From the NCBI GenBank assembly GCA_002162915.1, contig MABB01000106.1, forward strand, positions 7,326 through 17,884: a stretch of 10,559 bases of DNA, in the 5' to 3' direction. The notes beneath the pieces were generated by a model. It was given only the letters and a program-made list of their open reading frames with translations, did no database searches and was not told the origin of the DNA. Shown in pieces: positions 1-6,479 of the stretch; the first letter of the stretch is position 1; every line of letters begins with the position of its first letter. The translations under genes were made by a program, and so were the position numbers. This stretch comes from Rhodospirillales bacterium 47_12_T64 (lineage in GTDB: Bacteria; Pseudomonadota; Alphaproteobacteria; Kiloniellales; Kiloniellaceae).

Positions 1-726
1 GCCGATAGTTTACCCTCGAACGTCAAGCTCTATGAGAATAGCCCTGTTCTTAAAATAACACATGGTGTTCCGACCATTCTGCAGTTGGAAAAAGGTGAAG
101 TTACGGCCGACAAAGTGGTTCTGGCGACAAATTATGAAGCCCCTAAACTTGGCTTTATTCGACGACATATAATGGGAAGTACACTATCGGGAAGTTTTAC
201 AAGAAAGCTCACACAAGAAGAACTGGGTTGTCTGGGAAGGCTTAAACAATGGGGTGTCCTCTCCCTACACAGCGGTGGCGCCACGGTACGGCTAACCGTT
301 GATAACCGTATTTCCCTGCGTAACACAGCAGAATATCACGGTGCTGCCTTGATGCCAGACGGTTTGCTTTCCAAGCGACAGGAAATCCACCGCGCGGCCT
401 TCGACAAACGCTTTCCACAGCTTAAACATGTCCCGTTTGAATATTCCTGGTCGGGTGTTGAAGGCATCAGTCAAAATTTTACAAATTTCTTTGGCAAACA
501 AGCTGATAATATCTATCTTGCAGGTGGTTATAATGGCTCAGGCGTAAGCAGGGGGACGGCTTTTGGTGCAGCACTCGCAGATTATGCGTCAGGTGGGCAC
601 TCAGCTTTGATCGATGATTGTCTTGCTTCTGTACCTGCAGCCTGGATACCCCCGCGGCCGTTCCTGGATATCGGGGCATTTTTTAAAGTCCGCATGCGCT
701 TTATAGGTGTTGGTCTGGACCGATAA
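1..726 (+). CDS. FAD-dependent oxidoreductase (DAO family), C-terminal part
   Basis: The reading frame is open from base 1 to a TAA at 724-726, giving 241 residues, so the N-terminal half with the GxGxxG FAD-binding motif lies outside the window. Seen: a VVLATN segment typical of the second nucleotide-contacting stretch of DAO enzymes, and near the end a GGYNGSGV segment followed by GTAFGAALADYASG, the usual C-terminal FAD-contacting region. The tail with a conserved-looking RFIG close to the stop is also typical. The family oxidises the C-N bond of amino acids or amines using FAD; the style resembles gamma-glutamylputrescine oxidase/OrdL-like proteins, but the substrate cannot be read from this part. 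It converges with the minus-strand phosphatase gene, 32 bases apart, with no clear terminator between them. Family is fairly certain, subfamily is inference. Confidence 0.85.
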   Translation, partial: ADSLPSNVKLYENSPVLKITHGVPTILQLEKGEVTADKVVLATNYEAPKLGFIRRHIMGSTLSGSFTRKLTQEELGCLGRLKQWGVLSLHSGGATVRLTVDNRISLRNTAEYHGAALMPDGLLSKRQEIHRAAFDKRFPQLKHVPFEYSWSGVEGISQNFTNFFGKQADNIYLAGGYNGSGVSRGTAFGAALADYASGGHSALIDDCLASVPAAWIPPRPFLDIGAFFKVRMRFIGVGLDR

Positions 727-758
727 AATAAACGAAATTATGGTTTAGAGGCAGGGCC

Positions 759-1958
759 CTAGAGATAATCAAAGCAAAGAGCCGTTAAATCATCGCGTAG
801 ATTGTTGCCACTATTCTCAAAAAAAGTAGCAATAACCTGATCCAGAAGATCTGGATTAGCCTTTTGTGTCGCCAGATTTTTAAGTAATTTTATCAAACCT
901 TCGTCTTCTAATGTTTCTCCTGTAGTCATTTTGGTTTCAATAAGTGCATCGCTGAAACATAAGAGGAAATTTTCTTTATCAAAGGGAATCTGGTGTGTTT
1001 TGTAAGTTGCTGACTTATTGATACCCAAAGGAAGGCCTGTTGTGTCAAGATATTCATATTTTGACAGATTGGACCATGAGCCAAGAATAGGGGCTGGTGC
1101 TGCAGACGCTGCATAGTGCATTTGTTTATCTTCAGGAGAAATTACGCCGAGAATCATTGTGGCGAATTGTCCGGTTGGCAGCATATCACAAAGTTTTTGA
1201 TTAAGGTTTGTAAGTAAAACACTTGGTTCAAGCCATTGATCATCCACATCAAACATTAGAGTGTGTAAACGAATGGTATTAAGTGCGGAAACAACCCCAT
1301 GACCCGAGAAATCTGTAATATAAAACCCGATACAGTCGTTACTTAAAGTTTTGGCTCCCCAAAAATCACCACCCAACGCCGATGAGGGTTGGAAAAAAGA
1401 GGATATATTAAGTTTGGTTTGCTTCCGAATTTTAACAAGTGAACATGGCGAGGGGAGTAAATTTTTTTGAACCTCTTTTGCCATTGCTAATTCATCGTTA
1501 ATTTCTTGTTGGTAAGACAATTTTTCTTCGGTTAACAAGAGATTGTGCAGATGTAGTTTCGTGCGGGCAACAAGCTCAAGGGCATTAATTGGTTTGGTAA
1601 TAAGATCACTTGCCCCGGATTCAAACGCTTTGAGGCGTTCTTTATTGTCATCCATACCTGTTTGAACAATTATGGGAATAGAGGCTGTTTTCTCTGAACT
1701 TCGTACCTGTCTGCAGACTTCCATTCCGTCCATAACAGGCATCATCAGATCAAGAATGATTAAGTCCGGTGCCCAGGAGGTAATTATCTCCATTGCCTCT
1801 TGTCCATTTTTTACCAAATGAATATTGGTGAAACCGACTTTTTTTAAAATACATGCAATTAAGTCAAGTAATGACTGGGCGTCATCAACAACAAGTATTT
1901 TTCTGTTTGAAATATCTTCAAACGATACTTTTTCTATGGAGTTATCCAAATTGTTCAT
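759..1958 (-). CDS. Response regulator with SpoIIE/RsbU-type PP2C phosphatase output
   Basis: A 399-residue cytoplasmic signalling protein. Residues about 19-135 form a receiver domain: acidic pair D25/D26, phospho-acceptor D70 in LDLMMPVMDG, T100 and K122 (KP motif), so all phosphotransfer residues are present. A helical linker (about 139-170) contains the ELAMAKEVQKNLLP signature found before RsbU-like phosphatase domains. Residues about 185-399 are the PP2C domain: GGDFW (D198) and DFSGHG (D216) supply metal ligands, followed by FSDALIE and RDDLTAL near the C-terminus. In the family, phosphorylation of the receiver activates dephosphorylation of a serine/threonine-phosphorylated target, often an anti-sigma antagonist. 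No STAS protein, anti-sigma kinase or histidine kinase lies in the window, so the pathway is unknown. ATG start with AAGGG nine bases upstream. Monocistronic as far as visible. Confidence 0.93.
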   Translation of the reverse strand: MNNLDNSIEKVSFEDISNRKILVVDDAQSLLDLIACILKKVGFTNIHLVKNGQEAMEIITSWAPDLIILDLMMPVMDGMEVCRQVRSSEKTASIPIIVQTGMDDNKERLKAFESGASDLITKPINALELVARTKLHLHNLLLTEEKLSYQQEINDELAMAKEVQKNLLPSPCSLVKIRKQTKLNISSFFQPSSALGGDFWGAKTLSNDCIGFYITDFSGHGVVSALNTIRLHTLMFDVDDQWLEPSVLLTNLNQKLCDMLPTGQFATMILGVISPEDKQMHYAASAAPAPILGSWSNLSKYEYLDTTGLPLGINKSATYKTHQIPFDKENFLLCFSDALIETKMTTGETLEDEGLIKLLKNLATQKANPDLLDQVIATFFENSGNNLRDDLTALCFDYL

Positions 1959-2200
1959 CGATGAATGCCCTTATGTAAGTGCACTATTTTATAAATATAT
2001 CATAGGGTTATGTTTCTAGAATTAGTATTTTTCATAGTCATTAAAAGATGCACTACAAAATATACATGTAGAAAAGTTAATATATTCAACCCATGTTAGA
2101 AAAACATCGATATTATTTTTGACTGAGATAAAATAGGCGAACCGTATTCGATACACCCGTTTTATAAATAAAGACATTCTGATGAAGATTTTTAGCTAAG
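1959..2200. other. AT-rich intergenic region upstream of the phosphatase gene
   Basis: No gene is supported here. On the minus strand there is a possible sigma70-like promoter for the phosphatase gene: TTGAAT at 2084-2089 and TATATT at 2059-2064. The spacer is 19 bases, longer than ideal, so this is only tentative. It would leave a leader of roughly 95 bases. No repeat, palindrome or small ORF with a ribosome binding site stands out. Confidence 0.3.
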
Positions 2201-2238
2201 AAACAAGAAAAGCGCCAAAGAGGCGCTTTGTTCTTTTT
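2201..2238 (-). terminator. Rho-independent terminator of tRNA-Ser
   Basis: Perfect 8-bp stem: AAAGCGCC at 2209-2216 pairs with GGCGCTTT at 2222-2229 around a 5-base loop. Read on the minus strand it starts 15 bases after the CCA end of tRNA-Ser and is followed by a T-rich run (TCTTGTTTC). The other side is also T-rich on the plus strand, so it could act in both directions. Confidence 0.8.
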
Positions 2239-2244
2239 AGGTAA

Positions 2245-2334
2245 TGGCGGAAGGACAGGGATTCGAACCCTGGAAGGGCTTGCACCCTTGCTGGTTTTCA
2301 AGACCAGTGCATTCAACCGCTCTGCCATCCTTCC
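2245..2334 (-). tRNA. tRNA-Ser (anticodon UGA)
   Basis: A complete 90-nt class II tRNA. The 7-bp acceptor stem GGAAGGA/TCCTTCC is perfect, with discriminator G and an encoded CCA. The anticodon stem is CTGGT/ACCAG with loop CTTGAAA; anticodon TGA lies at 2298-2300 on the complement. A long variable arm (AAGGG/CCCTT) and a T arm (CAGGG-TTCGAAT-CCCTG) follow. The long variable arm and discriminator G are serine tRNA features. It decodes UCA and probably other UCN codons. It has its own candidate promoter upstream and terminator downstream, so it is likely a single-gene transcript. Confidence 0.97.
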
Positions 2335-2404
2335 ACATATCACCAACGAAAAACAAACAGGTTTTTGAAAACCTTACGTGAAGTTCATCGTTCCGACGGG
2401 CTCT

Positions 2405-2433
2405 GAAATATCTCCATTTGCCCCCCCTGTCAA
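2405..2433 (-). promoter_or_regulatory. Candidate sigma70 promoter for tRNA-Ser
   Basis: On the minus strand a perfect -35 TTGACA (2428-2433) is followed after exactly 17 bases by TATTTC (2405-2410). The -10 is a poor match (TAT then mismatches), but the consensus -35, ideal spacing and position about 65-70 bases before the mature tRNA 5' end fit a tRNA promoter. The spacer contains seven consecutive G, which is unusual. Confidence 0.5.
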
Positions 2434-2477
2434 ATGCTTAGATAAGAAAAAATGACATTTTTTATTTTATTACGAGG

Positions 2478-2507
2478 AAAAATAAAAAGGAGCCGTTTGG
2501 CTCCCTT
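2478..2507 (-). terminator. Rho-independent terminator after fliN
   Basis: On the minus strand a stem GGAGCC (2499-2504) / GGCTCC (2489-2494) with loop AAAC is followed by TTTTTATTTTT. It lies about 40 bases after the stop codon of the FliN-like gene and closes the PilZ-FliN transcription unit before tRNA-Ser. Confidence 0.85.
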
Positions 2508-2545
2508 CAAGTGGTTGTATAATTGCAGAAGATCACAATCTTTGA

Positions 2546-2941
2546 TTAATCACCGGTGCGTTTTATCATTTCAATAATTTCGACGCACAAACGGTCTTCT
2601 TTTATCATGACCTCTCCACGCGCGATCATCTGATCATTGATACTAATGTCGATGGTGTCGCCGATGTATTTGTCCAGCTCAACAACTGCTCCGCGCCCCA
2701 TTTTTAGCAACTGGCTGACCGGCATTTGAGCTGTGCCTAATATCGCAGAGACTTCAAGCCCGACACCATGGACAGCCGGGATATTACGGTCGACACTCGA
2801 TGGTGCCTCTCGGGACGCTTCTGTCGGTGTCTCAACTGCGTTCTGACCCGTTTTCTCATCTGTTCCTTCAGAGGCCGTGTCAGGCGCCTGATCAAACATA
2901 TCGTCCACATCGTCATTGTTCATGGATTCTTCGTCAGGCAT
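2546..2941 (-). CDS. fliN: FliN-family flagellar motor switch protein
   Basis: 131 residues. Residues 1 to about 56 are acidic and low in complexity, probably disordered. Residues about 58-127 form a SpoA/FliMN_C domain with the family signatures LLKMGRGAVVELD (79-90 region), GDTIDISIND and ARGEVMI. FliN sits in the cytoplasmic C-ring with FliM and FliG, where it helps control rotor direction and binds the export protein FliH. Length fits FliN rather than FliM, which is over 300 residues with a CheC-like core. ATG start with a weak AGAAAG eight bases upstream; Met7 is an alternative. It follows the PilZ gene by 57 bases on the same strand and ends in a strong terminator, so the two are probably cotranscribed. 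No other flagellar gene is in the window, so it could be a second FliN paralogue rather than the only copy. Confidence 0.88.
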   Translation of the reverse strand: MPDEESMNNDDVDDMFDQAPDTASEGTDEKTGQNAVETPTEASREAPSSVDRNIPAVHGVGLEVSAILGTAQMPVSQLLKMGRGAVVELDKYIGDTIDISINDQMIARGEVMIKEDRLCVEIIEMIKRTGD

Positions 2942-2998
2942 GAAAGGTGCTTTCTATACGTAATATCAATTAATTTAGGATACGCCTGCTTTACTTGC

Positions 2999-3337
2999 TT
3001 AGCTATCAAAATAATTTGCGATGGTTACACGTGTGTCGGTATCCATTTCAACAAAGACGCCTGCCAGTATTTTTCTGGTCTCTTCCACACGTACAATAAT
3101 AGCCTTACAGTCAAACTCGATTGTTCCACCATCCAGTTCAAGTTTGAACGTGACATCTATATGATCTCCCCGGATAAGAGAGCCTTCATACCCTGACACG
3201 GCAAAACCACTGGCACTCCAGTTATCAATTTCGTAACTGGTCTCGTTAAAAGTAATGTCCCCCAGGACGCCAAATTCTCGCCCTTCACGGCGGATTTCTT
3301 TTTTCCCAAATAGCTTGTCCAATAAATTCTTGATCAT
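2999..3337 (-). CDS. Single-domain PilZ protein, predicted c-di-GMP receptor
   Basis: Starting at the ATG at 3337 it has 112 residues; a TTG two codons upstream (3343) is possible but less likely, because AGGGCGAAG lies at a suitable distance from the ATG. A short amphipathic, lysine-rich N-terminus (KNLLDKLFGKKE) precedes the PilZ domain. The two c-di-GMP-binding signatures are intact: RxxxR in IRREGRE (R16 and R20 from this start) and NxSxxG in NWSASG (N39, S41, G44). The rest is a beta-rich barrel without other domains. PilZ proteins bind c-di-GMP and change partner behaviour. The next gene encodes a FliN switch protein, so a motility role is a reasonable inference, as for YcgR-type brakes, though this protein lacks a YcgR N-domain. 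Confidence 0.88.
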   Translation of the reverse strand: MIKNLLDKLFGKKEIRREGREFGVLGDITFNETSYEIDNWSASGFAVSGYEGSLIRGDHIDVTFKLELDGGTIEFDCKAIIVRVEETRKILAGVFVEMDTDTRVTIANYFDS

Positions 3338-3380
3338 GATCAAGCTTCGCCCTAACTGAAATTTAAACCTATAATCTTAC

Positions 3381-3462
3381 TTTTGATAAAGTCCCACAAA
3401 AATGGAAACAAGATGTTAACTTAAAGTTGTTCTTTTAATCATATAGTATATTTTTGATAAAG
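3381..3462. repeat. 11-bp direct repeat in divergent intergenic region
   Basis: TTTTGATAAAG occurs at 3381-3391 and again at 3452-3462, 71 bases apart start to start. Both copies lie within the 145-base AT-rich spacer between the minus-strand PilZ gene and the plus-strand exported-protein gene. They could be paired binding sites for a regulator of either gene, or chance in AT-rich DNA. No clear promoter can be assigned in either direction. Confidence 0.35.
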
Positions 3463-3482
3463 ATATCAGGTGCCTTAACCTA

Positions 3483-3926
3483 ATGTATGTTCAGTTTGGT
3501 AAAATTCTTGCTGTGATAGGTGTTTTCTTTTTGCTTGCGCCGATTAGCAATGTTGTTGCGGCACAACAGGGATATTTATCACCTAACAGCATTACTCAAA
3601 AAGCTCTTCTAAAGCCTGGCGTCAAATCCAATAAGCGTCTTAAAAGAGAAGGTTACCTCGGTAGCAGGGTCATTTATAAAACGACAGACCCAATTAGTAA
3701 GCTATTCACAAAAGACAAAGAGCTCAGTCGGGCATGTCAGCGCGGAAGATTCCTGCAAAAAAAAGAAATGCAATATATTGCTGTTGTTGATGGCCGAAAA
3801 TATGGTGCCGCACTTTATCAAAGCAATATGCTCCACGATCCTAAAAAGCTTGCCGGCAAGGATAAAATTTATCTGTTCAAAGGGCAGGGGACATCAAATT
3901 GTAAGGTATTTCACAAACAAATTTAA
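3483..3926 (+). CDS. Small exported protein of unknown function
   Basis: 147 residues, family not recognised. Residues 1-27 look like a Sec signal peptide: short N-region with one Lys, a hydrophobic core (ILAVIGVFFLLAPI) and a VVAA cleavage area before QQG. The mature part is about 120 residues, strongly basic (clusters KSNKRLKR and LQKKE), with two cysteines, C85 and C140, that could form one disulfide in the periplasm. A beta-rich C-terminal half (MQYIAVVDGRKYGAALY) is suggested but no domain is identifiable. ATG start; only a weak CAGG 12 bases upstream. It stands alone: divergent from PilZ, and 127 bases before the transglycosylase with a possible hairpin between. Coding is supported by the signal peptide and coherent composition. 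Confidence 0.7.
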   Translation: MYVQFGKILAVIGVFFLLAPISNVVAAQQGYLSPNSITQKALLKPGVKSNKRLKREGYLGSRVIYKTTDPISKLFTKDKELSRACQRGRFLQKKEMQYIAVVDGRKYGAALYQSNMLHDPKKLAGKDKIYLFKGQGTSNCKVFHKQI

Positions 3927-3951
3927 TTTGGTCATATTTTTATGAATAGAT

Positions 3952-3984
3952 CTCTGTAATCGTGGTGGTGTACAGAGGGTTTTA
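3952..3984 (+). terminator. Possible weak terminator hairpin
   Basis: CTCTGTA (3952-3958) pairs with TACAGAG (3971-3977) around a 12-base loop and is followed by GGTTTTAT. The stem is AT-rich and the T tract short, so it may only attenuate transcription after the small exported-protein gene. Confidence 0.35.
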
Positions 3985-4043
3985 TCGGCTAAGATCCCAT
4001 GAACATCATAATAAATTACCTAATTCGTCTTTTCTTGCGATTC

Positions 4044-4056
4044 GGAGCTCGCCTTG
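4044..4056 (+). promoter_or_regulatory. Ribosome binding site selecting a TTG start
   Basis: GGAG at 4044-4047 lies six bases before TTG (4054-4056). The first in-frame ATG, at 4066, would be 18 bases from this site and has no other Shine-Dalgarno-like sequence nearby. This favours TTG as the start of the transglycosylase gene. Confidence 0.55.
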
Positions 4057-5295
4057 TTTCCCTATATGCGTCGTTTTACTAAATCCGGTTTTTTATGCGG
4101 CTTATTAATTTCAGCTGCCTTTTCGTCGAGTGTTTTTGCTGAAGAAGTTTCTTCTATAAAGACCGAAACACAAATTCCCTTTGATCAGTGGCTCATAGAT
4201 TTTAAATCTGAAGCGAGAGGCAAGGGGATCTCGAACCAAACTCTGGAAACGAGCCTTAAGGGCGTAAAGCCTATTCCAAAAATTATCGAATATGACAGGC
4301 GTCAACCGGAGTTCACCCGAACATTCTGGAGTTATCTTGATCGAGCTGTAAATTCTCAAAGAATTAAAAAAGCTCAGGAACTTCAGATAACACATGCGGT
4401 CTTGCTCAATCAAATCAGTAAGAAGTACGGAGTGCAGAGCAGATTTTTACTCGCGTTCTGGGGCCTGGAAAGTAACTTTGGTCAACATACTGGCGGATTT
4501 TCTGTCATCGCAGCTGATGCAACACTGGCTTATGATACGCGCCGGAGTGATTTCTTTCGCACGCAATTGCTCGAGGCTTTGCGTATAATTGATGCGGGTC
4601 ATATTACAGCTGAAAACATGCAGGGTTCGTGGGCCGGGGCCATGGGGCATCTCCAATTTATTCCCTCGACATACAATCTATATGCTGTGGATGAAGATGG
4701 TGATGGTCGCCAAGATATCTGGAATACTTTGCCGGATGTTTTTGGGTCCGCGGCCAATTATCTTGGCCAAATTGGCTGGGATGATGAATACACTTGGGGA
4801 CGAGAAGTTATCTTACCCAAGAGTTTTAATTGGGAATTTGCCGGATTAAGCGTCAAAAAATCTCTTAAAGAGTGGCACAGGCTTGGCATTAAAAAAATAT
4901 CAGGTAACTCGCTACCAGATGTTGATCTCGAAGCTTCCTTAATTCTGCCTTCGGGTCACAAGGGACCAGCATTTCTGGTCTATAATAATTTTAGAAAAAT
5001 CCTCAACTGGAACCGCTCTATCCATTACGCCTTAGCCGTTGGTCACCTTTCAGATAGAATTGCGGGTAAAGCACCGCTTCAAACCGCAAGACCTATAAAG
5101 GAACGCCCGCTTCACCGTACAGAAATAGAAGAGATACAAAGTCTTCTTTCTAAACATGGTTATGATGTTGGAAAAGCGGATGGTATCGTTGGTAAAAAAA
5201 CCCGTGATGGTATTCGGGAGTTCCAGATAAAGGTTGGACTGCCTGGTGATGGCTATCCTGACGAAGCATTATTACTTAAACTGCGACAGTCCTAA
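4054..5295 (+). CDS. Lytic murein transglycosylase, MltB/SLT_2 family with peptidoglycan-binding domain
   Basis: 413 residues from the TTG start (409 from ATG 4066). Residues 1-29 are a Sec signal peptide ending VFA before EEV; there is no lipobox at the cleavage site, so the enzyme should be soluble in the periplasm, unlike lipoprotein MltB of E. coli. The SLT_2 catalytic domain spans about 41-340: catalytic Glu is E139 in GLESNFG, followed by the family blocks GSWAGAMGHLQFIPSTY (191-207) and an EF-hand-like DEDGDG loop (213-218), as in MltB. Residues about 355-412 are a PG_binding_1 domain (DGIVGKKTRDGIREFQ). It cleaves the MurNAc-GlcNAc bond, leaving 1,6-anhydroMurNAc ends. The domain order is common in alphaproteobacteria. 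It precedes rlpA by about 150 bases, grouping peptidoglycan enzymes together. Confidence 0.93.
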   Translation: MFPYMRRFTKSGFLCGLLISAAFSSSVFAEEVSSIKTETQIPFDQWLIDFKSEARGKGISNQTLETSLKGVKPIPKIIEYDRRQPEFTRTFWSYLDRAVNSQRIKKAQELQITHAVLLNQISKKYGVQSRFLLAFWGLESNFGQHTGGFSVIAADATLAYDTRRSDFFRTQLLEALRIIDAGHITAENMQGSWAGAMGHLQFIPSTYNLYAVDEDGDGRQDIWNTLPDVFGSAANYLGQIGWDDEYTWGREVILPKSFNWEFAGLSVKKSLKEWHRLGIKKISGNSLPDVDLEASLILPSGHKGPAFLVYNNFRKILNWNRSIHYALAVGHLSDRIAGKAPLQTARPIKERPLHRTEIEEIQSLLSKHGYDVGKADGIVGKKTRDGIREFQIKVGLPGDGYPDEALLLKLRQS

Positions 5296-5446
5296 ATCGG
5301 GCCTAGATCGGAATAAAGCTGTGAGCGGGGTAAAATTGCTTTCACAAATGAAGAACATTATCAGTACTGATTGATCCATCTTCTATTGAAGCATACAATC
5401 ATAAAAAATTTAATATTGGACATAAAAAATTATATTGGGGGGCATG

Positions 5447-6406
5447 ATGCGCTTTAAAACTACATATACCATGGCTGCCTGCTTTGCTGCTCTCACCTTT
5501 ACTCTTAGTGGGTGTGCTGAAATAGAGCTTGCATCTCATGCCACCAAGCAAATTGTGACAACCAGCGAGACCAAGTCAAAAGGGCGCTTTAAGGTTGGAT
5601 CTCCATACCAGGTGAAAAATATCTGGTATTATCCTGCTGTTGACTATGGATATAGTGAAACGGGCATAGCTTCGTGGTATGGCCCGGGGTTTGATGGCAA
5701 GAAAACTGCTAATGGTGAAATCTACGATCAGTATGCATTGACTGCCGCTCATCGAACTCTGCCTATGCCGTCTTTGGTCCGGGTGACAAATCTGGGCAAC
5801 GGTCGTTCCATAAAGCTGCGGGTTAACGACCGCGGACCATTTTCGAACAATCGGATAATTGACGTTTCCCGGCGTTCAGCTCAATTACTTGGCTTTGAAC
5901 TTCAAGGAACAGCAAAGGTAAAGGTCGAGATCCTGGAAGCCGAGAGCCGACAATTAGCGGCACAGGCACAGGGGGAAACATACTCGCCTCAAGTTGCTTC
6001 TACGGAGGCTGAGAATGTGACTTTAGCAGCGCCTACTGAGGAGGTCACTGCTGAGTCTCTGGACGCGACCCCGAGTGTTGCGAGCGCCCCGGTTCAGACG
6101 ACAAATCTTGCTCCAGTCCGTTCAGAGCCTGCTGCATCTTTTACGGATGGTGTCGTTACACAGACACCCTTAGCGGCAAGTGGAATATATGTTCAAGCGG
6201 GATCTTTTCTCCAAGTTCATAATGCTGATCGCCTTAGAGCGCGATTGGCGTCATTAGGAACCGCACAAGTCGCGGATGCTCCCATCGGTGCGCGAACTTT
6301 TTATCGCGTACGTCTTGGGCCGCTTTCGAATGTTCAGGAAGCTGACAAATTGTTGCAGATACTTCATGATAACGGGTACAACGACGCCCGTGTGATTGTT
6401 GACTGA
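5447..6406 (+). CDS. rlpA: RlpA, septal lytic transglycosylase-like lipoprotein
   Basis: 319 residues from the second ATG (5447). ATG at 5444 is equally in frame, but the GGGGGG run at 5437-5442 is better spaced for 5447. A signal peptide with lipobox LSGC gives lipidation at C23, so the protein is a lipoprotein. A double-psi beta-barrel RlpA domain spans about 70-165: GIASWYGPGFDGKKTANGE, then E91, D94, H102 (TAAHRTLP) and D128 (VNDRGPF), matching the conserved acidic/His residues tied to activity in Pseudomonas RlpA. A Pro/Ala/Glu/Thr-rich linker (about 166-245) leads to a SPOR domain (about 246-319, GIYVQAGSF to the end), which binds denuded glycan at the division septum. RlpA of Pseudomonas cleaves such stem-less glycans; E. 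coli RlpA lacks this activity. Catalytic competence here is inferred from the intact residues. Confidence 0.93.
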   Translation: MRFKTTYTMAACFAALTFTLSGCAEIELASHATKQIVTTSETKSKGRFKVGSPYQVKNIWYYPAVDYGYSETGIASWYGPGFDGKKTANGEIYDQYALTAAHRTLPMPSLVRVTNLGNGRSIKLRVNDRGPFSNNRIIDVSRRSAQLLGFELQGTAKVKVEILEAESRQLAAQAQGETYSPQVASTEAENVTLAAPTEEVTAESLDATPSVASAPVQTTNLAPVRSEPAASFTDGVVTQTPLAASGIYVQAGSFLQVHNADRLRARLASLGTAQVADAPIGARTFYRVRLGPLSNVQEADKLLQILHDNGYNDARVIVD

Positions 6407-6479
6407 ATATATTTATCAAAGCCTTATTGCGGACTTTTTACTATCTTAAACAAGAAGCCAGTTAATACTCCTAAACAAC

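Noticed and set aside
2201..2334. tRNA-Ser as an integration site of a genomic island
   Set aside because: No integrase gene or repeated copy of the tRNA 3' end is present in the window; neighbouring genes look like ordinary chromosome.
2113..2346. Minus-strand ORF of 77 codons overlapping tRNA-Ser
   Set aside because: It reads through the tRNA gene and its terminator; no ribosome binding site or protein-like composition supports it.
2359..2374. Palindrome AGGTTTT-TG-AAAACCT between the tRNA-Ser promoter and the tRNA
   Set aside because: The loop is too short for a stable hairpin and no T tract follows on the minus strand; it is probably just part of the tRNA 5' leader.
2768..3196. Plus-strand ORF of 142 codons across the fliN and PilZ genes
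   Set aside because: It lies antisense to two genes with clear domains and crosses their boundary; its translation is Cys/Ile/Arg-rich with no recognisable domain.
3338..3482. Sigma54-type flagellar promoter upstream of the PilZ-fliN pair
   Set aside because: A TGGGAC occurs on the minus strand but the required GC element at the right spacing is absent.
6418..6446. Possible terminator after rlpA (AAAGCC / GGACTTT with T-rich tail)
   Set aside because: The stem is short and needs a bulge; not strong enough to call.
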